From Epidermidibacterium keratini (GTDB lineage: Bacteria > Actinomycetota > Actinomycetes > Mycobacteriales > Antricoccaceae): 64,000 nt of DNA. The stretch's first letter is position 1. Each line of letters opens with the position of its first letter. The notes beneath the pieces are model-generated. The model did not search any database. It had not been told where the DNA came from and saw nothing but the letters and a program-made list of their open reading frames with translations. The position numbers and the translations under genes were made by a program. The stretch lies in contig NZ_CP047156.1 in NCBI RefSeq assembly GCF_009834025.1, positions 2,046,001 through 2,110,000 of the forward strand, given 5' to 3'. Below are positions 56,877-64,000 of this stretch, in pieces.

Positions 56877-58442
56877 GTGGGCAGACGAGCGGCGTACCGC
56901 TACGACGACCCGCGCCACCGCGTCATCGCGTCGTGGACCGACCCGGTCGCGCGCGCTGCCACAACCCTGCTGGGCGGGCCGTGGGGCAGGCACGCCGCGC
57001 CCGGCCGACAGCGCTGGTGGACCCCGATGCGGGTGCTGTTTGCGATGGCCACCGTCACGCTGATGGTGGCTTGGTACAAGCAGTCGCCGTGCGCCTACAA
57101 CCCGTGGGAGAACGGCTACCAGTACACCCACATGTGCTACGCCGACTCGATCCCGCTGTGGGGTATCGAGGGCATCTCCAAAGGCGCCGTCCCCTACTTC
57201 GACATGAACCCGGTCCTGCTGCCGGGCGATCCGAACTACTCGTTCGGACGCGTGGAGTATCCGGTGCTGACCGGGTTCTTCATGTACGTCGCCGACAAGC
57301 TGCAGGCGCCCGCCGACGCGATCATCTCTGCCGGGCTGGCCGACGGCGAGACGGTCAACGGCTGGGCGGCGTACTACGCGACGACCTGCGTGCTGCTCGC
57401 ACTGTGCTTCTACGCGCTGGTCTACTTCAGCGCGCGTACGGCGGGGCGGCGCATCTGGGACGTCGCGATGATTGCCGCCGCGCCGATCGTGGTCGTCTAC
57501 GGGTTCACCAACTGGGACCTCTGCGCGATGATGTTCCTCGCCGCCGCGATGTACGCCTGGTCGCGTCAACAGCCGTTGCTGTGCGGCGTTCTGCTCGGGC
57601 TCGGGACGGCGGCGAAGCTCTATCCGGTGCTGATGCTCGGCGCGCTGCTCGTGCTCGCGGTGCGCACCGGGAAGTTCCGCGGTTTCGCGCTGGCCACGCT
57701 CGGCACGGTCGGCGGCTGGCTCGCGGTCAACCTGCCGGTGATGCTGGGGGCGTGGGCCGGCTGGAAGGTGTTCCTAGACCTCAACCGTGAGCGACCGGCC
57801 GACTACGCCTCGCTGTGGAACGTGGTCGAGCGGCTCGCCTCCGACCAGCAGCAGTTCGAGTTCACCTCGGGGCTCTCAACCGGCACGGTGAACTTCCTCG
57901 TCTTCGTGGCGATGGCACTGGCGTGCGCGGGGATCGCGTGGGTCGCGCTCGCGGCACCGGAGCGCCCCCGCGTCGCACAGCTGGTGTTCTTGATCGTCGC
58001 GGCGTTCTTGCTGACCAACAAGGTGTGGAGCGCGCAGTACTCGATCTGGCTGCTACCGCTGGCGGTGCTGGCCTTGCCGCGCTGGCGGCTGATCGTGGCG
58101 TGGCAGCTCGTCGAGGGCGCGGTCTGGGTGTGCTCGTCGCTGTGGTTCCTGCAGCGCGACATCTACCTGGCCAACCAGCAGCGCGAGCTCTCTGGCGACG
58201 ACCCCAAGCTGCTGTCGGGCGTCGACTACGAGTGGGTCGCGCTGTTTGTGCTGATCCGCTGCGCGCTGATCATCGCGATGATGGCGCTTGTGGTGCGTGA
58301 CATCCTGCGCCCGCAGTACGACGCCGTACGCCGGGTCGGGCAGGACGACCCCTCCGGCGGTGAGTTCGACACCGCTCCCGACCGTTTCACCCTGCGCCGC
58401 GAGCGTCGTGCGGTGGAACCGGACACGCTAGCGGCGCCGTAG
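56877..58442 (+). CDS. GT87-like (DUF2029) polytopic membrane protein
   Basis: 521 residues from a GTG at 56877 (GGGGGAG upstream), with about ten membrane segments. The first extracytoplasmic loop (FDMNPVLLPGDPNYSFGRVEYPVL) carries acidic residues as in polyprenol-phosphate-mannose-dependent mannosyltransferases (GT-C fold). It lies 50 bp after ponA, as the Rv0051 homologue does after ponA1. It may glycosylate an envelope lipid or protein; the activity is not known from sequence. Confidence 0.85.
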   Translation: MGRRAAYRYDDPRHRVIASWTDPVARAATTLLGGPWGRHAAPGRQRWWTPMRVLFAMATVTLMVAWYKQSPCAYNPWENGYQYTHMCYADSIPLWGIEGISKGAVPYFDMNPVLLPGDPNYSFGRVEYPVLTGFFMYVADKLQAPADAIISAGLADGETVNGWAAYYATTCVLLALCFYALVYFSARTAGRRIWDVAMIAAAPIVVVYGFTNWDLCAMMFLAAAMYAWSRQQPLLCGVLLGLGTAAKLYPVLMLGALLVLAVRTGKFRGFALATLGTVGGWLAVNLPVMLGAWAGWKVFLDLNRERPADYASLWNVVERLASDQQQFEFTSGLSTGTVNFLVFVAMALACAGIAWVALAAPERPRVAQLVFLIVAAFLLTNKVWSAQYSIWLLPLAVLALPRWRLIVAWQLVEGAVWVCSSLWFLQRDIYLANQQRELSGDDPKLLSGVDYEWVALFVLIRCALIIAMMALVVRDILRPQYDAVRRVGQDDPSGGEFDTAPDRFTLRRERRAVEPDTLAAP

Positions 58443-58466
58443 GGTGTCGGGCTCCACCGCAGGTGG

Positions 58467-59207
58467 CTACTTGTTGAGGCTGGCGAGGACCTCGGCGCGG
58501 GACTGCTCGATGATCTGGGTTGCGATCGCCGCGGCGCGCTGCTCGTCGCGCGCGGCGATCGCGTCGGCGAGGTCGCGGTGCTCCTGCAAGGTCGGGTCAT
58601 CGACGTGGTCGGGCAGCGTCGCGAGCTCTTCGCGGGCGACGAGTACGGCGGCGAAGGACTCACTGAAGCGCGAGAACACCAGGTTTGCCGAGGCGGTCAG
58701 CAGCCGGTTGTGAAACCGGATGTCGGCCTCGGTGAAGGCCGCGTGGTCACCGGAGGCGCCGGCGGCAAACAGGTCGTCGCAGTCGGCTTGCAGCGCCGCG
58801 ATGTCATCGTCGGAGGCGTTGCGGCAGGCTGAGCGTACGGCGGAGACCTCCACCGCCAGGCGCAGATCAAGCAGCTCAGAGAGCTGGCGAGCCCGATCCG
58901 GGCCTCGCACCCGCCACCCGATCACGTCCTTATCGAGCAGGTCCCACTCCGCGGGGCCCAGCACCCGCGTGCCGGTCTTCGGGCGCGGGCGGACCAGCCC
59001 TTTGGCCTGCAGCACTCGCAGTGCTTCGCGGACGACGGTGCGCGAGACGCCGAGGCTGGCACCGACGTCGTCCGGGGCGATCTTGGCACCGGTCGCGAGC
59101 TCGCCGGACGTGATCATCATGCCGAGCCGGTTGACCACGAGCTGGTGCAGGCCGCGGCCGTCGGCCGGTGCGCTGCCAAAGGAGACGACGTTCGGCTCGG
59201 TGCTCAC
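58467..59207 (-). CDS. FadR-subfamily GntR regulator (FCD domain)
   Basis: 246 residues from a GTG at 59207 that overlaps the aldolase stop (GTGA). wHTH at about residues 15-85 (VNRLGMMITSGELATGAKIA; LGVSRTVVREALRVLQAKGL) then FCD domain with His residues FTEADIRFHNRLL and EHRDLADAI. Last gene of the KDG-kinase/KDPG-aldolase operon, so it probably represses that operon and the divergent transporter until a sugar acid is present. TGATCGATCA at 60830 is a candidate site. Confidence 0.9.
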   Translation of the reverse strand: MSTEPNVVSFGSAPADGRGLHQLVVNRLGMMITSGELATGAKIAPDDVGASLGVSRTVVREALRVLQAKGLVRPRPKTGTRVLGPAEWDLLDKDVIGWRVRGPDRARQLSELLDLRLAVEVSAVRSACRNASDDDIAALQADCDDLFAAGASGDHAAFTEADIRFHNRLLTASANLVFSRFSESFAAVLVAREELATLPDHVDDPTLQEHRDLADAIAARDEQRAAAIATQIIEQSRAEVLASLNK

Positions 59208-59824
59208 TGATCGCCTCGCGCCTGCGCGATGCTCGCCAGGAGCGCTCGCGCCTGGGCAGCTGGGTCGTCGACCCGGGTCAGCGCCGCGCCGACGCCGACC
59301 GCGACGGCGCCCGCCCCGATCCAGTCCGGCGCACTGCCCGGCGAGACGCCTCCGGTGGGAACGCACCGCAGGTCCGGCAGCGCCTGCAGCATCCCCGACA
59401 GGGCCCCGGGAGTCCAGATATGGGCCGGGAAGATCTTGACTGCGGTGGCCCCGGCACGCGTGGCACGCATCATCTCGGTCGGGGTGAGACACCCTGGCAG
59501 AGAGGCGATGTCACGGTCCGCCGCGAGTCGCACGACGTCCTCGTTGAAGTCGGGGCTGACGATGATCTGCGCCCCGGCGTCGATCACGTTCTGCGCGGCG
59601 GTGGTGTCGAGCACCGTGCCGGCGCCGATGACCGCGTCGGGGGTGTCGGCGTACTCGGCGATGACCTCGATCGCCCCCGGGGTCGTCAGCGACACCTCGA
59701 CAACCCGAAGGCCGGCATCGAGCAGCGTCGCGACCTGCGCGCGAGCGTCGTCGGTGCTGGTGGTGCGCACAATGGCGACGACCCCGCTATCGCGGACCCG
59801 GTCTAATGTCTGCTTGGCCGTCAT
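59204..59824 (-). CDS. eda: KDPG/KHG-type aldolase
   Basis: 206 residues from the ATG at 59824 (GAGGAG upstream). VVAIVRT, VVEVSLTTPGAIEVI with the conserved Glu and ATAVKIFPAHIW with the Schiff-base Lys are diagnostic; PTGGVSP follows. It cleaves 2-keto-3-deoxy-6-phospho-sugar acids to pyruvate and an aldehyde. Next to a 2-keto-3-deoxy-gluconate-type kinase, it completes an Entner-Doudoroff-like branch; the 6-phospho-galactonate version is an alternative. Confidence 0.9.
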   Translation of the reverse strand: MTAKQTLDRVRDSGVVAIVRTTSTDDARAQVATLLDAGLRVVEVSLTTPGAIEVIAEYADTPDAVIGAGTVLDTTAAQNVIDAGAQIIVSPDFNEDVVRLAADRDIASLPGCLTPTEMMRATRAGATAVKIFPAHIWTPGALSGMLQALPDLRCVPTGGVSPGSAPDWIGAGAVAVGVGAALTRVDDPAAQARALLASIAQARGDQ

Positions 59825-59826
59825 CG

Positions 59827-60792
59827 CTATCTCCTCACATCGCCATTGTTGCCGAGTATCGCCTCGAGCGTCGCCCGGTCGGGCAGTCCGGCGACATCTC
59901 CGCGAACCGCGACCGAGCAGGCCGCGACCGCCGCCCCGCGCCGCAGCCGTTCGGCCGACGAGGCGTCCTCCAGCCACGCCGCAAGCCACCCGGCGGCAAA
60001 CGCATCACCTGCGCCGACCGGGTCGACGAGCGGTACGCCGAACACGCCTTGCTCGATGCGCTGTCCGTCGATGATCTCGTAAGCGCCGCGCTCTCCATCT
60101 TTCACTACGACGGTGCTCGCGCCGCGCGCTGCAAACCAGGTATGTGCCGCGGAGCTCGACAGGTGCGCGGCCTCGTCGGCACCGACCAGCACGATGTCGG
60201 CGTACCCAGCGAGCTCGTCGATCACTGCTCGCCACTGCTCGGGGGTGCCCAGTCGCAGTCGCACGTTCGGGTCAAGGCAGATCGTGACGCCCGCGTCACG
60301 GGCGAGGCGGGCCGCGTGCACGACGGCGTCGTGGGCCGAGGACGACAGCATCGAGGTGATGCCGGTCAGGTGCAGCACCCGAGCGCTGCTGATGAGGGAC
60401 TCGGATACGTCTGCCGGGCTCAGCGCGCTCGCGGCGCTCCCACTGCGTCGGTACTCCACGGTGATCGGTCGGCCTGCGGGAGCATCGCGCACGAGCAGCC
60501 CGGTCGGTCGCTGCTCATCGCGCAGTACGCCGCTGAGCTCGACCTGCTCGGCGCGTAGCTCGCGGGCGATGTGATCGCCGAAGCTGTCGGCGCCCAGCCC
60601 AGTGATGAGCGCGCTGGGATGCCCGAGCCGGCGAACGCCGACCGCGACGGTGCACTCGGCGCCGGCAAATCCGAGGTCAAACGACCTAGCGGCCGGCAGC
60701 GGCACGCCGGCGGGCGCCAGCAGCAAGCCCATCACCTCGCCCATCGTGACGAGCTCTGGACCGGTCGGCGTTGGCTCTGGTGGTGGCGACAT
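59827..60792 (-). CDS. kdgK: PfkB sugar kinase, 2-dehydro-3-deoxygluconokinase type
   Basis: 321 residues from the ATG at 60792 (AAGGAG upstream). TMGEVMGLLLAP, FAGAECTVAVGVRRLG and the C-terminal DPVGAGDAFAAGWLAAW with the catalytic Asp are typical; STVVVKDGERGAYE precedes it. Two nt separate its stop from the aldolase start. Substrate is inferred from that neighbour. Confidence 0.86.
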   Translation of the reverse strand: MSPPPEPTPTGPELVTMGEVMGLLLAPAGVPLPAARSFDLGFAGAECTVAVGVRRLGHPSALITGLGADSFGDHIARELRAEQVELSGVLRDEQRPTGLLVRDAPAGRPITVEYRRSGSAASALSPADVSESLISSARVLHLTGITSMLSSSAHDAVVHAARLARDAGVTICLDPNVRLRLGTPEQWRAVIDELAGYADIVLVGADEAAHLSSSAAHTWFAARGASTVVVKDGERGAYEIIDGQRIEQGVFGVPLVDPVGAGDAFAAGWLAAWLEDASSAERLRRGAAVAACSVAVRGDVAGLPDRATLEAILGNNGDVRR

Positions 60793-60816
60793 CTGCGGCT
60801 CCTTGCGAGAAAAGTC

Positions 60817-60845
60817 TTGACACCGATCGTGATCGATCATACTTT
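60817..60845 (+). promoter_or_regulatory. Promoter of the sugar ABC operon with TGATCGATCA operator
   Basis: TTGACA at 60817-60822 and TACTTT at 60840-60845 are 17 bp apart. The perfect 10-bp palindrome TGATCGATCA at 60830-60839 fills the spacer. It lies between the kinase start (60792, minus) and the binding-protein ATG (60882, plus), so one regulator could control both sides. Confidence 0.55.
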
Positions 60846-60881
60846 ACATTTGAAAATACAGTAGTACTAATGGAGGTCATC

Positions 60882-61907
60882 ATGGTGCGGTCGATCCGCA
60901 GTCGCGCGGCCGGTGCCGCGTTGCTCGCCACCGTCCTGGTCACGTCGGGGTGCATCAAGAGCGGAATGGAGACCAACGATGCCGGCGCCGCCGAGGCGAA
61001 GTCCGGCGAGATCACCGTCGCGGTGCTGCAGAAGCAGGGCGACCAGCAGTACTTCGTCGATGAGGCACAGGGCGCGCAGGAGAAGGCCGACGAGCTCGGC
61101 GACATCGACGTCAACGTGATCAACCTCGGCACCGACTCCAACAAGGCCATCAACGAGGTCGACAACGTCATCGCCCAGGGCGTCGACGGCATCATCATCG
61201 TCGTCCCGGACACCCAGATCGGCCCGCAGGTGATCGATGCGGCGCGCAATGCCGGCATCCCGCTGCTGGCCGCCGACGACGCCATCAAGGGCGGCGACGG
61301 TAAGGCCGCGCCCTTCGTCGGATTCGACGGCACGGCGATGGGCGAGGAGGTCGGGACCGAGGCCGCGAAGCTCTACACCGAGGCCGGCTGGACTCCGGAG
61401 AACACCAAGATCATCGCCGCGTGGAAGCAGGACCTGCAAACCTGCAACGACCGGGTCGCCGGCGCTCAGGCAGCGTTCTCCGAGGCGACCGGCGGCGCCA
61501 TGCCGGAGATCATCGAGATCGGCACCGACAACTCCGCGACCGACGCCCAGAACAAGGCCGGCGCCGTACTCACCTCAAACTCCGACGTGCAGAACTGGGT
61601 GGTGTGGGGCTGCAACGACGAAAACCAGACCGGCGTCGTCACCGCGCTGCAGAACGGCGGGATCTCCGCACAGAACATCATCGGCGTCGGGCTCGGCGGC
61701 TACCTGACGTGCAAGGACTGGCAGGCCGGTCAGGAAAGCGGCAACAAGGCGGCGCTGTTCATCAGCGGATACGAGGTCGGCTCGTCAGCCATGGACGTCA
61801 TGAACACCGCGATCCGCGAGGGCGAGGCGTTGCCGGCCGAGACGATCGCCAACACCAACATCGTCGATCCGACCAACTGGGAAGAGTCCGGGCTGGTCTG
61901 CACCTAG
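60882..61907 (+). CDS. Sugar ABC transporter substrate-binding lipoprotein (arabinose-binding-like)
   Basis: 341 residues from the ATG at 60882 (GGAGG at 60872-60876). Lipobox LVTSGC; mature chain has the type I periplasmic-binding fold: VIAQGVDGIIIVVPDTQIGP, LAADDAIKGGDG, WVVWGCNDENQTGVV and GVGLGGY. It resembles AraF-type L-arabinose binders more than RbsB. First gene of an operon with a two-domain ATPase and a permease; pairing with KDG-type enzymes suggests a sugar or aldonate substrate. Confidence 0.88.
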   Translation: MVRSIRSRAAGAALLATVLVTSGCIKSGMETNDAGAAEAKSGEITVAVLQKQGDQQYFVDEAQGAQEKADELGDIDVNVINLGTDSNKAINEVDNVIAQGVDGIIIVVPDTQIGPQVIDAARNAGIPLLAADDAIKGGDGKAAPFVGFDGTAMGEEVGTEAAKLYTEAGWTPENTKIIAAWKQDLQTCNDRVAGAQAAFSEATGGAMPEIIEIGTDNSATDAQNKAGAVLTSNSDVQNWVVWGCNDENQTGVVTALQNGGISAQNIIGVGLGGYLTCKDWQAGQESGNKAALFISGYEVGSSAMDVMNTAIREGEALPAETIANTNIVDPTNWEESGLVCT

Positions 61908-61938
61908 TCGGTGCTGATCGCGACGGACGGGAGACATC

Positions 61939-63486
61939 ATGACTGCACCTAGTGGCGAGCTGGTCCTCGAGGCCAGCGGACTGACCAAGAACTTCAGCGG
62001 CGTACGCGCCCTCAAGGGCGTCGACCTGCAGGTCCGCGCCGGCGAGGTCCTCGCGCTGATGGGCGAAAACGGGGCCGGAAAGTCGACCCTGCTGCGGATC
62101 CTCAACGGCGATCACCAACCCGACGGCGGCTCGCTCGTGCTCGATGGCAAGCCGGTCACCTTCGCGACTCCGCACGCGGCGCACACCGCCGGCGTCCGGA
62201 TCATCGCGCAGGAGCCGGAGATCATCCCGCACGTCGACGTGGCCGAGAACGTGTACGCCGGACGACTCCCGCGCCAGGGGCGTCGCTTCAGCCGCTCGCG
62301 CGCCCTCGCTCAGGCAAAGGAAGACCTGCGGCGTTGGGGTTTCGACGGTCTCATCGACCCGAAGCAGATCGGCAGCCGGCTGTCACCGGCGCAACGCCAG
62401 CTGGTCGAGATCATGCGGGGGCTGTCGGGCGACGTACGGGTGGTCGCCTTCGACGAACCCACCTCGTCGCTGTCCGACCACGAGGTCGACATCCTGTTTC
62501 GGCTGATCGATCAGCTGCGCTCAGAGGGCGTCGCGATCATCTACGTCTCGCACCGGATGAAGGAGATCTTCCGCATCTCCGACCGCATCGCCGTCCTACG
62601 CGATGGCCAGCTCGTCGGCACCAGGCCGTCCGCGGAGACCGACGAGGACGAGCTCGTGCGGATGATGGTCGGGCGCGACCTCGACGCGTTCTTCCGTAGC
62701 CGCGACCACGAACAGGGTGAGGTCGTCCTCGATGTCAGCAACGTCAGCTCCGACGACGTACAAGACGTCTCACTGAGCGTCCGGGCCGGTGAGATTGTCG
62801 CCATCGCAGGCCTTGTCGGCGCCGGACGCTCCGAGCTCGCTAAGGCGATCGTCGGCGACCTGCCCATCACGTCTGGGCAGGTCAGCATCGACGGCAAGCG
62901 GCTTCGGTTGCGCAGCCCGCGCGACGCGATCCGGGCGGGGCTGGGCTTTGCTCCCGAGGAGCGCAAGGCAGAAGCGCTCATCATGGGCCGCGGCGTACGC
63001 GACAACATCTCGCTGGCCAGCCTGCACCAGCTCAGCCGCGGCCGTTTCGTGCGGTCGGCGGAGGAACGGTCGATGACCACCGACCTGATCTCCTCGCTGC
63101 GGATCAAGACGCCGTCGGCGGAACAGCTGGTGCGCAACCTATCCGGCGGCAACCAGCAGAAGGTCGTCTTGGCGCGCTGGCTGGCTCGCAAGCCGAAGAT
63201 TCTGATCCTCGACGAACCCACGCGCGGCGTCGACGTCGGCGCGAAGTCGGAGATCTACGGGATCATCAACAACCTCGCGGCGAGCGGGACGGCGCTGCTG
63301 ATCATCTCCTCCGAACTGCCCGAGGTTATCGGGCTTGCCGACCGCATCTTGGTGATGCGCGACGGCCAGATCTCCGGCGAGCTGCCGGGCGGCGCGAGCG
63401 AGGAAGAGATCCTCGCGCTCGCCATGACGCACGACGTACCCACCGAGGACACACAGCCCCACGAGAGCAACGAGGCAACATCATGA
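61939..63486 (+). CDS. Sugar ABC transporter ATP-binding protein (two nucleotide-binding domains)
   Basis: 515 residues. The first domain has Walker A GENGAGKST, signature LSPAQRQLVEIMRGL and Walker B VVAFDEPTSSLSD. The second has the degenerate GLVGAGRSE loop, typical of this family, with LSGGNQQKVVLARWL and LILDEPTRGVDVG. Its length and layout match RbsA/AraG/XylG. It powers import of the sugar bound by the preceding lipoprotein and overlaps the permease gene by ATGA. Confidence 0.94.
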   Translation: MTAPSGELVLEASGLTKNFSGVRALKGVDLQVRAGEVLALMGENGAGKSTLLRILNGDHQPDGGSLVLDGKPVTFATPHAAHTAGVRIIAQEPEIIPHVDVAENVYAGRLPRQGRRFSRSRALAQAKEDLRRWGFDGLIDPKQIGSRLSPAQRQLVEIMRGLSGDVRVVAFDEPTSSLSDHEVDILFRLIDQLRSEGVAIIYVSHRMKEIFRISDRIAVLRDGQLVGTRPSAETDEDELVRMMVGRDLDAFFRSRDHEQGEVVLDVSNVSSDDVQDVSLSVRAGEIVAIAGLVGAGRSELAKAIVGDLPITSGQVSIDGKRLRLRSPRDAIRAGLGFAPEERKAEALIMGRGVRDNISLASLHQLSRGRFVRSAEERSMTTDLISSLRIKTPSAEQLVRNLSGGNQQKVVLARWLARKPKILILDEPTRGVDVGAKSEIYGIINNLAASGTALLIISSELPEVIGLADRILVMRDGQISGELPGGASEEEILALAMTHDVPTEDTQPHESNEATS

Positions 63487-64000
63487 GCCAGTCCACCATC
63501 GAACCGACGCCCACCGCCGAGGTCGCCGACAAGCCGGAACGCCCAAGCGGTGTACGGCGGGTCATCGACCTGATCGGCGTACAAAACGTCAGCCTGCTGA
63601 TCGCGCTGGCCGTGCTCGTCGCGATCATCGGCAGTCAGCACCCACAGTTCTTCCAGCTGTCGAACTTCCGCGTCATCGGCCAAGCCGTCGCCGTGGTCGG
63701 CATCCTCGCCGTCGCACAGACCATCGTGATCATCCTCGGCGGACTGGACATCTCGGTCGGATCCGCTGCCGGCCTGGGGTCGGTCGTCTCGGCGATGGTG
63801 TTAATGAGCTGGGGCGGAAGCGCGGGACTCGGGATCCTCGTCGCGCTGCTCGTCGGCATCGCCGCCGGCCTGCTCAACGGCGCCATCATCGTCTACGGCC
63901 GGGTCAACCCTGTCATCGCGACCCTGGCAACATTCGCGGCATACAAGGGAATCGCGCAGCTGCTCTCCGATGGACGGTCCCAGGGCTACACCGGAACGGA
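63483..64000 (+). CDS. Sugar ABC transporter permease, N-terminal part (truncated by window end)
   Basis: The first 172 residues of an RbsC/AraH-like permease are present. A 25-residue cytoplasmic tail is followed by membrane segments; the conserved TIVIILGGLDISVGSAAGLGS block and GRVNPVIATLATFAAYKGIAQL are clear. It starts within the ATPase stop (ATGA). The rest lies beyond position 64000. Confidence 0.92.
   Translation, partial: MSQSTIEPTPTAEVADKPERPSGVRRVIDLIGVQNVSLLIALAVLVAIIGSQHPQFFQLSNFRVIGQAVAVVGILAVAQTIVIILGGLDISVGSAAGLGSVVSAMVLMSWGGSAGLGILVALLVGIAAGLLNGAIIVYGRVNPVIATLATFAAYKGIAQLLSDGRSQGYTGT

Overview
The window is a dense, high-GC chromosomal segment from an actinomycete (Actinomycetota). 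Several features support this: a SAM-IV-type riboswitch; a mycothiol-dependent-isomerase-fold protein; an Fpg/Nei2 glycosylase; a luciferase-like F420-type oxidoreductase; the DUF5318 / ponA / GT87-like membrane protein order known from mycobacteria; and many genes with a TANNNT box 6-7 nt before the ATG, as expected for leaderless mRNAs. The genus cannot be fixed from sequence alone. I saw no tRNA, rRNA, CRISPR array, insertion sequence or prophage.

Region 1 (1-20.3 kb) is a catabolic accessory region. It holds a LysR regulator, an operon of MFS transporter, CaiB-type CoA transferase and alkylsulfatase-like metallo-beta-lactamase (MBL) hydrolase, and an acyl-CoA ligase with a GntR/FCD regulator. 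Divergent to the latter are a lactonase-like MBL hydrolase, an FmdB zinc-ribbon protein and a second acyl-CoA ligase. Then come a TAXI-TRAP transporter with an LLM oxidoreductase, and divergently two acyl-CoA dehydrogenases, an enoyl-CoA hydratase and a gamma-glutamyltransferase-like protein. The layout suggests import and hydrolysis of an ester or similar compound, CoA activation and beta-oxidation. A shared TCTATAGA-type palindrome sits at three promoter regions here or nearby (7.7-7.9 kb, 15.56 kb, 40.77 kb, the last before a true alkylsulfatase), pointing to a local regulon.

Region 2 (20.3-34.9 kb) is mostly household and salvage: GH73-type hydrolase, adenosine deaminase, a Q/Y/G-rich membrane protein, a TPP-riboswitch-controlled thiamine ABC transporter, PP2C phosphatase, cyclopropane fatty acid synthase, the pseudouridine degradation pair psuK-psuG, an MBL protein, an EcsC-like protein, MsrA and a lipoprotein.

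Region 3 (34.9-43.3 kb) holds a small Cys/Lys-rich protein, a SAM-riboswitch sulfur operon (O-acetylhomoserine sulfhydrylase plus FMN monooxygenase), enoyl-CoA hydratase, alkylsulfatase with a divergent double-TetR regulator, a glycolipid-binding-fold protein and a pentapeptide-repeat protein.

Region 4 (43.4-58.4 kb) holds ferritin divergent to two dynamin-like/ribosome-type GTPases, a TIGR01777 epimerase, an aldo/keto reductase, a maleylpyruvate-isomerase-like protein with a histidine phosphatase, an aminotransferase with Nei2, and the DUF5318-ponA-GT87 locus.

Region 5 (58.4-64 kb) is a sugar-acid module: FadR-type regulator, KDPG aldolase and KDG-type kinase, divergent to an arabinose/ribose-type ABC importer that runs off the window end.

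Intergenic DNA is unusually structured: long perfect inverted repeats (some sharing GTGCAAAATCRCACC), two converging families of 21-bp repeats, 24-bp, 42-bp and 8-bp tandem repeats, and a dispersed GTCTCGACAACCG repeat family.
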